Position numbers and translations under genes: made by a program
Assembly (NCBI GenBank): GCA_002732675.1
Contig: NVRR01000168.1
Location: 1-7,067, forward strand
Direction of reading: 5' to 3'
DNA from: Sneathiella sp.
Lineage (GTDB): Bacteria; Pseudomonadota; Alphaproteobacteria; Sneathiellales; Sneathiellaceae
DNA: 7,067 nucleotides
Part shown: positions 1 to 5,361 of the stretch, in pieces
How positions within the stretch are numbered: position 1 is the first letter of the stretch
How the letters are laid out: each line of letters starts with the position of its first letter
Notes under the pieces: model-generated
Seen by the model: only the letters and a program-made list of their open reading frames with translations
Told to the model about the DNA's origin: nothing
Databases searched by the model: none

Positions 1-251
1 TCCATGGCGCGGACGATATCGGCGATGGAGACATCAGCCGGGGCCGCCGTCAGCTCATAGCCGCCATGAGCGCCGCGATGCGAGGTCAGCATCTTGCCCT
101 TGGCCAACGCCCGTAAAATCTTCGCCGCCGTCGGCACCGTCAGCCCTGTATGCAGCGAGATATCCGGCGCCGTCATCACCCGTCCCGGCATCCGCGCCAT
201 TTCGGACATGATCACCACGCCATAATCAGTCATTTTGCTCAGTTTTATCAT
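1..251 (-). CDS. Rrf2-family SUF system regulator (SufR/IscR-like), N-terminal part
   Basis: This is the first 83 codons of a winged-helix transcription regulator; the gene continues past the left edge. The protein begins MIKLSKMTDYGVVIMSEMAR, the usual opening of Rrf2 proteins that regulate SUF iron-sulfur assembly. The helix-turn-helix follows at about residues 28-50 (PDISLHTGLTVPTAAKILRAL). The wing comes next (HRGAHGGYEL, about 59-68), then the SIADIVRAME segment typical of Rrf2. Family members bind an [Fe-S] cluster through C-terminal cysteines and repress suf genes when clusters are sufficient. Those cysteines lie outside the window, so cluster binding cannot be checked here. The ATG at 249-251 is chosen because the family normally starts there. 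Two IscR-like boxes lie just upstream, supporting autoregulation. In related bacteria this gene heads the suf operon, which would lie to the left. CymR-type or RirA-type Rrf2 members are less likely given the N-terminus. Confidence 0.88.
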   Translation of the reverse strand, partial: MIKLSKMTDYGVVIMSEMARMPGRVMTAPDISLHTGLTVPTAAKILRALAKGKMLTSHRGAHGGYELTAAPADVSIADIVRAM

Positions 252-261
252 GGTTCTTTAT

Positions 262-286
262 ATATCGTACCAAATCAGTCTTATAT
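262..286 (-). promoter_or_regulatory. IscR type 1-like operator, proximal box
   Basis: The 13-base core TACCAAATCAGTC (268-280) fits the E. coli IscR type 1 core GACTRWWWYAGTC at all but two positions. The outer ATA (262-264) and TAT (284-286) triplets also match and are correctly spaced. It begins 11 bases upstream of the regulator start codon, so a bound repressor would block transcription of that gene. The consensus is established for E. coli; its use here is inference. Confidence 0.5.
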
Positions 287-295
287 CAAGTTTTT

Positions 296-320
296 ATAAC
301 AGACGAATTTAGTCTTGTAT
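296..320 (-). promoter_or_regulatory. IscR type 1-like operator, distal box
   Basis: The core GACGAATTTAGTC (302-314) differs from GACTRWWWYAGTC at a single position. The outer ATA (296-298) and TAT (318-320) triplets match the flanks of the E. coli consensus. Its start is exactly 34 bases from that of the proximal box and it has the same orientation. The TATAAG sequence read on the minus strand between the boxes could serve as a -10 element, but I see no convincing -35, so the promoter itself is unresolved. Confidence 0.55.
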
Positions 321-339
321 ATAGAAGCAACCTGTTTTT

Positions 340-411
340 ATGGCAAGCGTCGTATTGCCGCATCGGTGCTTTCAGTGCTACAAGGCCGCTGAACGGTTTT
401 TATTCCCTTAA
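340..411 (+). CDS. possible 23-codon leader peptide upstream of uup
   Basis: An ATG at 340 opens a 23-codon frame ending at TAA 409-411. It encodes a short peptide with a CFQC segment in its middle and FLFP at its end. The stop falls 3 bases before an in-frame TTG of uup and 18 bases before the preferred ATG at 430. It spans the hairpins described for 371-404. The ribosome binding site is weak: GAAG-like bases lie about 12 bases upstream. A frame this short can arise by chance, so confidence is low. ABC-F resistance genes are often controlled by leader peptides; for Uup no such control is known to me. Confidence 0.2.
   Translation: MASVVLPHRCFQCYKAAERFLFP
371..404 (+). promoter_or_regulatory. 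mutually exclusive leader hairpins before uup (attenuator-like)
   Basis: Two pairings compete. Hairpin A pairs TTCAGTG (371-377) with CGCTGAA (387-393), seven pairs including one G-U. Hairpin B pairs AAGGCCG (382-388) with CGGTTTT (394-400), seven pairs including two G-U, with loop CTGAA, and runs into a short T-rich stretch (TTTTTATT). Forming A removes bases needed by B, as in an antiterminator and terminator pair. Stem B is weak and the T tract short, so this may be coincidence. Confidence 0.25.
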
Positions 412-429
412 TCTTTGGCGACAACTCTC

Positions 430-2256
430 ATGGCGGCTCCTATTCTGGCTTTGCAAAATGCCCGCATCACTTTTGGTGGTGGCGATCTTTTTTCGGATAT
501 CTCGCTCGGCATTGAGCGCGGGATGCGGATTGCGCTGATGGGGCGGAATGGCTCGGGCAAGTCGACCTTGCTCAAAGCGATTGCCGGGGACATCGATCTC
601 GATGGCGGAGAGCGGTTTTTGCAGGCCGGTATCCGGGTGAGTTATCTCCGTCAGCAGCCGATTATTGTTGCCGGTCGGACGGTGCGCGAGCAGGTGCAAA
701 GGGGCGTTGCCGCCGATATGTCGGAAGACGGATCAGATACAGGCTATCTGGTGGATCAGGTGCTTGACGGTGTCGGTATTGAAGGCGACAGATCGCTAGA
801 GACATTGTCGGGCGGGGAGGCGCGGCGGGTGTCGCTGGCCGAGGCGTTAATCTCTGATCCCGATGTTTTGTTGCTGGATGAGCCGACAAATCATCTGGAT
901 ATCAACACTATTCTCTGGCTTGAGGGCGAGCTCAGAACCTTCAAGGGCGCGCTGCTGGTCATCAGCCATGACCGGCAATTCTTAAGAAACCTCACCAATC
1001 GGCTGTTCTGGCTCGATCGCGGAAAATTACGTACCCATGGCAAGGGCTTCGCTGCCTTTGACGAATGGTCGGAAGAAATTCTCGTCCGTGAGGAAGTGGA
1101 AACCAAAAAGCTCGATCAGAAAATCGCCAAGGAGACAGACTGGTCACGCAAAGGCATCACCGCTCGCCGTGCCCGCAATGAAGGCCGCATCCGCGCCCTG
1201 CATCGCCTTCGCGCCGAACGGGCCGAGCGTATTGGCGCTGTCGGCAGCGCCAAACTCACTGTGAGTGCCGGTGCCAAAAGCGGGAAGATCGTTGTCGAGG
1301 CAACCGATATCTCCAAAAGCTATGCGGATACGGGGGGTACGAAGAAGACCATCCTCCATAAATTCTCCACCAAGATCATGCGCGGCGATCGTGTGGGCAT
1401 TATCGGCGCCAATGGCAGCGGCAAGACCACCTTGCTGAAAATTCTGATGGGTGAGCTGGAGCCTAGCACCGGCGAGGTCACACTCGGCACCAATTTAACG
1501 CCGGCCATTTTCGATCAGCACCGCGACAGCCTTGATCCCGACATGAGCCTGTGGGATACGCTCGCCGATCCCGGCAGCGGGCAGTTGCTGGTGCGCGGCG
1601 AGGTACGGCATGTGGTGGCCTATTTACGCGATTTCCTGTTCGAGGATAGACAGGCCAAAAGCCCGGTAAGGTCACTCTCAGGCGGGGAGAAAAACCGTCT
1701 GCTGCTCGCCAAGCTATTGGCGCGGGAGAGTAATCTCCTGATCCTTGACGAGCCGACCAATGACCTTGATATGGAAACCCTTGATCTGTTGCAGGAAATG
1801 CTGAGCCAGTATAACGGCACACTGCTGCTGGTTAGTCATGATCGTGAATTCCTCGACCAACTGGTCACCTCGGTCATTGTATTGGAGGAGGGCGTGGTGC
1901 CCGCCGAATATGTCGGTGGCTACAATGATTATCTCCGTCAACGCAAGCAGGAAACCAAAAAAGCGGCCAAAGCCTCCACCACCAAATCCGTGCCTCAAAA
2001 AACCAGAGGCAGCCGCCTGAAGCTCACCTACAAGGACCAACGCGACCTTGACCGTCTGCCCGCCGAAATCGAAAAACTGGAAGCCGAGATCGCGGCCCTA
2101 GAGCGCCACCTTGCTGATCCCGAGTTATTTACGAAAAAACCCGATCTCTTCAATACGAAAGTCGCGACACTCAAGGATCATCAGGTTCTAAAAGAATCCT
2201 ACGAAGACCGCTGGCTGGAGCTGGAGATTATGCAGGAAGGGATCACCACCGGCTGA
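430..2256 (+). CDS. uup: Uup, ABC-F family ATPase
   Basis: This is a soluble twin-ABC ATPase of the ABC-F group, with no membrane segments, 608 residues from ATG 430. The first ABC domain has Walker A GRNGSGKST (38-46), signature LSGGE (126-130), Walker B LLLDEPTNHLD with catalytic Glu151, and switch ISHDR. The charged linker KGITARRARNEGR follows. The second domain has Walker A GANGSGKTT (326-334), signature LSGGE (416-420), Walker B LLILDEPTNDLD with Glu441, and VSHDREFLD. A C-terminal coiled-coil domain (about 526-608), starting RGSRLKLTYKDQRDLDRLP, is diagnostic of Uup over EttA, YheS or YbiT. Uup acts on ribosomes and is linked to precise excision of transposons and branched-DNA tolerance. 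An in-frame TTG at 415 would add five residues. ATG 430 is preferred because it gives the usual family N-terminus, though neither start has a good ribosome binding site. It diverges from the SUF regulator. Confidence 0.93.
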   Translation: MAAPILALQNARITFGGGDLFSDISLGIERGMRIALMGRNGSGKSTLLKAIAGDIDLDGGERFLQAGIRVSYLRQQPIIVAGRTVREQVQRGVAADMSEDGSDTGYLVDQVLDGVGIEGDRSLETLSGGEARRVSLAEALISDPDVLLLDEPTNHLDINTILWLEGELRTFKGALLVISHDRQFLRNLTNRLFWLDRGKLRTHGKGFAAFDEWSEEILVREEVETKKLDQKIAKETDWSRKGITARRARNEGRIRALHRLRAERAERIGAVGSAKLTVSAGAKSGKIVVEATDISKSYADTGGTKKTILHKFSTKIMRGDRVGIIGANGSGKTTLLKILMGELEPSTGEVTLGTNLTPAIFDQHRDSLDPDMSLWDTLADPGSGQLLVRGEVRHVVAYLRDFLFEDRQAKSPVRSLSGGEKNRLLLAKLLARESNLLILDEPTNDLDMETLDLLQEMLSQYNGTLLLVSHDREFLDQLVTSVIVLEEGVVPAEYVGGYNDYLRQRKQETKKAAKASTTKSVPQKTRGSRLKLTYKDQRDLDRLPAEIEKLEAEIAALERHLADPELFTKKPDLFNTKVATLKDHQVLKESYEDRWLELEIMQEGITTG

Positions 2257-2348
2257 TCTATTTACAGATTCAATCAACCGATTAATGCTTTTTTATTCTT
2301 GGTGTTCTGATGACGATTGTCACGCCCTTTATCGGTGAAGGCATCCCT

Positions 2349-2513
2349 ATGAACCTTTTCGACAAGGACAGTATGTTCTCAGTTATTTTCTTCGCAATTA
2401 TGAGTATCGCCGGTATTGTTCAGTTTATTTTGCTTTTCTCCCCCTCTGCGCGCCGTTGGATCAATCGGGAGCCTGAGGAGCCGGGTGTCGTTAAGGACGC
2501 TGTCCCGACATAA
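2349..2513 (+). CDS. small single-pass membrane protein, 54 residues, unknown function
   Basis: I do not recognise a family. The 54-residue product has a short acidic and polar N-terminus, one hydrophobic segment at about residues 9-30 (rich in Ile, Phe, Met and Leu), then SPSARRWINREPEEPG and a charged tail. The arginine pair right after the hydrophobic stretch suggests that the C-terminus faces the cytoplasm. An upstream in-frame ATG at 2310 would give 67 residues but has no ribosome binding site. ATG 2349 has GGTGAAGG at 2334-2341, seven bases away, and gives a more sensible membrane topology. It lies 92 bases after uup and 71 bases before the cupin gene, all on the same strand, so co-transcription is possible. 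The good ribosome binding site and clean topology argue that it is a real gene. Confidence 0.6.
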   Translation: MNLFDKDSMFSVIFFAIMSIAGIVQFILLFSPSARRWINREPEEPGVVKDAVPT

Positions 2514-2539
2514 TTATCCCGCCATATCTTTCCTTTTCC

Positions 2540-2575
2540 CCTTTCCTGTGGCTTAATTCTGAAAAGCAGGAAAGG
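2540..2575 (+). promoter_or_regulatory. hairpin enclosing the ribosome binding site of the AllA-like gene
   Basis: CCTTTCCTG (2540-2548) is perfectly complementary to CAGGAAAGG (2567-2575). Three further pairs can form inside (CTT 2552-2554 with AAG 2564-2566) after a three-base bulge. The 3' arm contains the AGGAAAGG ribosome binding site for ATG 2585. There is no T tract after it on either strand, so it is not an ordinary intrinsic terminator. A second pyrimidine run, CTTTCCTTTTCC, just upstream offers an alternative pairing partner. Translation control is inference. Confidence 0.45.
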
Positions 2576-2584
2576 ATCGACACA

Positions 2585-3259
2585 ATGTCCCAGCGAGCCG
2601 CCGCCAAAGCCCCTGATTATCTAAACCCATCCGTGCCGCCGGGTTTACCGGTGCTGGAGATGCCGGTGATTGTAGCGACGGAGGCGAGCCTTGCGGGTTA
2701 TGGGGCACTTGTGGACAATCCGAAGGACTATCCGATTGAAATTGTCACGTGGCCTGCGGCGGGATCGCGCGGGGTCGATGAAGGCACCGGCAATCAGGGC
2801 GGTATTGCCGAAGGGATTTTTGAGTTCTGGTGGAAAGGCGATGTGCTCTGGGGGCGCAATAATGCGGTCGAGGATACTTATGTCATGGGCTGGAGCTGTG
2901 ATCCCAATGACGCTAATGAGGAGAATGCTGCTGCTCGCCGCGACCAGGTCTTTCTCTGGCATGCCAATTATCACCCTGATGGTGGCCAGTTATTCCATTC
3001 AACAGATGGCACGCCGTTTATGGTACCGCTGGCCTTGCCTGGCGACGATGTAAAACCGTCGGACTTTATCTGCTTTTATTGCGATGGCACCCGCGGCGTT
3101 TATATCCATCCCAATATCTGGCATGAAGGCGTTTTCCCCATCGGCGACGGCGGGCGGTTTTATGATCGGCAGGGCAAAGTCCATGCGCGGGTCTCGGTCA
3201 ATTTCGCCGAGGAATTTGGCACCCTGCTGCGGGCGCCTTTGGTCATTCCTGGCCGGTAA
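2585..3259 (+). CDS. ureidoglycolate lyase/hydrolase-like (AllA family) cupin protein
   Basis: The 224-residue protein resembles the ureidoglycolate lyase family (AllA, Pfam ureidoglycolate hydrolase), whose members form a cupin-type barrel and release urea from ureidoglycolate in allantoin breakdown. The best evidence is the block HANYHPDGGQLF (126-137) followed by DGTPFMVPLALPGDD and then GVYIHPNIWHEGVFP (171-185). This corresponds to the AllA pattern of HPDGGQ, DGRPF and a WHH-type motif near the active site. His126, His130, His175 and His180 are candidate functional residues. It is longer than classical AllA proteins of about 160-170 residues, mainly by a longer N-terminal half. No other purine or allantoin gene is visible nearby, so the substrate is uncertain and the name should be read as family level only. 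The start at ATG 2585 has AGGAAAGG nine bases upstream. Its stop codon directly abuts that of the convergent transporter gene. Confidence 0.68.
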   Translation: MSQRAAAKAPDYLNPSVPPGLPVLEMPVIVATEASLAGYGALVDNPKDYPIEIVTWPAAGSRGVDEGTGNQGGIAEGIFEFWWKGDVLWGRNNAVEDTYVMGWSCDPNDANEENAAARRDQVFLWHANYHPDGGQLFHSTDGTPFMVPLALPGDDVKPSDFICFYCDGTRGVYIHPNIWHEGVFPIGDGGRFYDRQGKVHARVSVNFAEEFGTLLRAPLVIPGR

Positions 3260-3271
3260 TTACGCCCGGCC
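3251..3271. other. stem-loop covering two abutting convergent stop codons
   Basis: GGCCGG (3251-3256) and CCGGCC (3266-3271) form a perfect six-pair GC stem around a nine-base loop holding both TAA codons, 3257-3259 on plus and 3262-3260 on minus. No T tract follows on either strand, so it does not qualify as a standard intrinsic terminator. It could protect the 3' ends of both messages. Confidence 0.4.
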
Positions 3272-4147
3272 CTGCCGTCTTTCCCGGTAGAGGATATAGA
3301 GCCCGCTGGCGACGATGATTGAGGCATCAACAATAGTCAGATTATCGGGGAAGTCGCCAAAGGCAAAATAGCCGAAAACAATGGTCCAGATCAGCTGCGT
3401 ATATTGGAACGGCGCGGCGGTGGACGCGGTGGTATAGGTAAAGGCGCGGATCATGATAAAATGACTGACCCCGCCAATCAGGCCGATCAGTGCCAGCATA
3501 AGCCATCCCATTAAGTCCGGCGTCACCCAGAAAAAGGGCACGACGGCACTCATAACGACGCTGCCGACAAGGGCGGTATAGAAAAGGGTGGTGACGGAAC
3601 TATCAAGGCCTGCCAGAAACCGCGTCGCGATCTGATAAAGCGAATAGAAAACCGAGGTGCCAAGCACCAGCAGCAGCGCCGGGTGGGCCTCGGTCATGCC
3701 GGGACGGAGAATGACCATGGCACCGGCAAAGCCAACGGCAACTGCCACCCAGCGGCGAAAACTGATCTTTTCTTTCAGTAATATCACAGAGAAAAAGATG
3801 ACGAAAAGTGGTGCGGTGGTTGAGACAGCTCCGGCATCGCCAAGCGGCACATATTTAAGTGCCGTGAAGAAGCAGATGGTGGCACCCAGCAGTAACATCG
3901 ACCGGACGATCTGTATTTTAAGGCGGCTGGTCTTAATCAGTTTAAGCCCTTGCGAGGGCAGTAAAATCAGGGTCATCAGCAGGGTATGAAAGAAATACCG
4001 CGCCCAGACCACCTGCATCGGCGGATAGGTCTCTGCCGCATACTTGACGATTGTGTCCATGACCACAAACAGAAAGATCGCCGAGCAGAATAGGAAAACC
4101 CCGCGATAGGAAGATTGCGGGGTGGTCAGGCTTGTAGGTGCAGACAT
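3260..4147 (-). CDS. DMT-superfamily (EamA) transporter
   Basis: A 295-residue inner-membrane protein of the drug/metabolite transporter superfamily with two tandem EamA repeats and about ten predicted membrane helices. The first repeat runs from VFLFCSAIFLFVVMDTIVKY to the middle of the protein. It contains the conserved ALKYVPLGDAGAVSTTAPLFV helix and the LLKEKISFRRWVAVAVGFAGAMVILRPG end that typifies these proteins. The second repeat has the matching AFTYTTASTAAPFQYTQLIW and FGDFPDNLTIVDASIIVASGLYILYRERR ending. Members export amino acids, nucleosides, vitamins or drugs; the substrate cannot be read from sequence. ATG 4147 is preferred to an in-frame TTG at 4198, which would add a polar 17-residue extension untypical of the family. 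The ribosome binding site is weak for both. The gene diverges from the crotonase operon and converges with the AllA-like gene. Confidence 0.88.
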   Translation of the reverse strand: MSAPTSLTTPQSSYRGVFLFCSAIFLFVVMDTIVKYAAETYPPMQVVWARYFFHTLLMTLILLPSQGLKLIKTSRLKIQIVRSMLLLGATICFFTALKYVPLGDAGAVSTTAPLFVIFFSVILLKEKISFRRWVAVAVGFAGAMVILRPGMTEAHPALLLVLGTSVFYSLYQIATRFLAGLDSSVTTLFYTALVGSVVMSAVVPFFWVTPDLMGWLMLALIGLIGGVSHFIMIRAFTYTTASTAAPFQYTQLIWTIVFGYFAFGDFPDNLTIVDASIIVASGLYILYRERRQGRA

Positions 4148-4266
4148 TCTCGTGCCGTTCTTTTTATTATTGAAGTGTAAGGATCGACCTGTTGGCAAGG
4201 CATGTCAAGCACTGGGGATGCGGTTGAGGTGAATTTATTTTTTGGACTTTCTATTTATCTCTCAAT

Positions 4267-4284
4267 TGGTTAGCCTATTAACCA
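4267..4284 (+). promoter_or_regulatory. short palindrome abutting the crotonase start codon
   Basis: TGGTTA (4267-4272) is inverted as TAACCA (4279-4284) with a six-base spacer. The right arm includes the A of the ATG start. It could be a repressor half-site pair or a small hairpin at the start codon; no recognisable ribosome binding site precedes this ATG. A six-base inverted repeat can occur by chance. Confidence 0.25.
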
Positions 4285-5084
4285 TGACTGAAGCTTTATT
4301 GTATAAACAAGATGAGGGCGTTGTAACCCTCACGATCAATCGGCCGGAGGAGCGTAATGCCCTCTCCGATGATATCATCTTCAATGCCTTTTTAGAGGCG
4401 GCGGACCGTATTAACACCGACAACGCAGTGCGCTGCGTAATCCTGACGGGCGCGGGGCGGGCCTTTTCCGCCGGCGGCAATGTCAAACATATGCGCGACA
4501 AGGAAGGGATGTTTGCGGGTTCTCCTACTGAGCTTCGCCAGTCCTATCGGCAGGGCATTCAGAAAATTCCGCTGGCTTTTTATAATCTGGAAGTGCCGAC
4601 CATTGCCGCCGTCAATGGCGCGGCGGTTGGTGCCGGATTTGATCTCGCCTGCATGTGCGATATCCGCATCGCCGGTGCGTCGGCGCGTTTTGCCGAAAGT
4701 TTTGTCCGCCTCGGGATTATTCCGGGTGATGGCGGCGCCTGGTTCCTGCCGCGCACCATCAGCCGCAGCCGTGCTGCCGAAATGACCTTCACCGGAGAGA
4801 TGATTGACGCCGAGACCGCCCTTGAGTGGGGATTGGTGTCGCGCGTTGTCGCTGACGACGAGTTGATGGCCTCTGCCCGCGATCTCGCCCGCAGGATTGC
4901 CGTAAATCCGCCGCACTCTTTGCGTATGGCTAAGAAACTGCTGCGAGAGGGAGAGCATATGAGGCTCGATAGCTTGCTGGAAATGTCAGCGGCATTTCAG
5001 GCGCTCTCTCATCATACCAAGGATCATGGCGAGGCCATCGACGCGTTTTTTGAAAAACGGGAGGGAAAATTCAAGGGTGAGTGA
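4284..5084 (+). CDS. crotonase-family (enoyl-CoA hydratase/isomerase-like) protein
   Basis: A 266-residue acyl-CoA-processing protein of the crotonase superfamily, likely cytoplasmic. The oxyanion-hole and CoA-binding motif GRAFSAGGNVK (about 58-68) and the second glycine motif NGAAVGAGFDLACMCD (111-126) are both present. The distal LGIIPGDGGAWFLPR block (143-157) and C-terminal NPPHSLRMAKKLLREG are also typical. Against rat enoyl-CoA hydratase, the position of catalytic Glu144 is Asp120 and that of Glu164 is Phe140, while Asp149 sits in PGDGG. Simple hydratase activity is therefore doubtful; an isomerase, hydrolase or other crotonase reaction is possible. ATG 4284 is chosen over an upstream TTG at 4242, which would add a hydrophobic extension not usual in the family. 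No clear ribosome binding site is visible. It is the first gene of a probable four-gene operon, with 31 bases to the next start. Confidence 0.88.
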   Translation: MTEALLYKQDEGVVTLTINRPEERNALSDDIIFNAFLEAADRINTDNAVRCVILTGAGRAFSAGGNVKHMRDKEGMFAGSPTELRQSYRQGIQKIPLAFYNLEVPTIAAVNGAAVGAGFDLACMCDIRIAGASARFAESFVRLGIIPGDGGAWFLPRTISRSRAAEMTFTGEMIDAETALEWGLVSRVVADDELMASARDLARRIAVNPPHSLRMAKKLLREGEHMRLDSLLEMSAAFQALSHHTKDHGEAIDAFFEKREGKFKGE

Positions 5085-5115
5085 TGTTCTGATGATATTG
5101 CGAGGGGCGCAGACC

Positions 5116-5355
5116 ATGAGTTGGCTTGCGGATCAATCCTATACAATCGGCATCGAGGCCCCGGCCAGTTATGCGCAAGGCCGGTCCGGCAGCTTTTTGA
5201 AGCTGGATCCGGAAACCTTGGTGATAAAAGGCAAAAGACTTGCTAAAAAAGTCGAGAAGGAATGGACTAAATCCATTCCTGACGGCGTCGTCCTTCATAA
5301 ATTGAACGAGGATGAGCAAAAAAGTGTCAGCGACCTGGTCCGGCATTTATCCTGA
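5116..5355 (+). CDS. hypothetical protein, 79 residues
   Basis: I do not recognise this protein. The start ATG 5116 is chosen because GAGGGG (5102-5107) lies eight bases upstream, a strong ribosome binding site. Earlier in-frame GTG 5077 and ATG 5092 lack a comparable one, and the GTG would overlap the crotonase gene. The product has no signal peptide or membrane segment. It opens MSWLADQSYTIGIEAP, then has a lysine-rich middle (VIKGKRLAKKVEKEWTKS, about 41-58) and an acidic helix-like end (LNEDEQKSVSDLVRHL). The basic central part could contact nucleic acid or acidic protein, which is only inference. It sits 31 bases after the crotonase gene and 6 bases before the uracil-DNA glycosylase-like gene, so its translation may be coupled to the latter. 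Confidence 0.7.
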   Translation: MSWLADQSYTIGIEAPASYAQGRSGSFLKLDPETLVIKGKRLAKKVEKEWTKSIPDGVVLHKLNEDEQKSVSDLVRHLS

Positions 5356-5361
5356 GCTGAG

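Noticed and set aside
1478..1822. Minus-strand frame of 114 codons inside uup
   Set aside because: It is antisense to the second ABC domain of uup and the translation has no protein-like features.
2310..2348. Extended 67-residue start of the small membrane protein
   Set aside because: There is no ribosome binding site before 2310, whereas GGTGAAGG precedes ATG 2349 at proper spacing.
2257..2348. Search for a terminator or promoter between uup and the small membrane gene
   Set aside because: The gap is AT-rich with a T run near 2290, but I see no stem before it and no convincing -35/-10 pair.
2540..2575. Hairpin considered as an intrinsic terminator after the small membrane gene
   Set aside because: No T run follows on the plus strand, nor on the minus strand in the opposite direction.
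4369..4380. Perfect 12-base palindrome GATGATATCATC
   Set aside because: It lies within conserved coding sequence of the crotonase and is explained by the codons; no sign of an operator.
4392..4958. Long open frame of 188 codons on the minus strand inside the crotonase gene
   Set aside because: It lies wholly antisense to a gene with clear family motifs, has no recognisable domain and an odd Arg/Gly/His-rich composition; it is a frame shadow.
5026..5115. Upstream extension of the 79-residue gene from ATG 5026
   Set aside because: It would overlap the crotonase C-terminus in another frame, while ATG 5116 has its own strong ribosome binding site.
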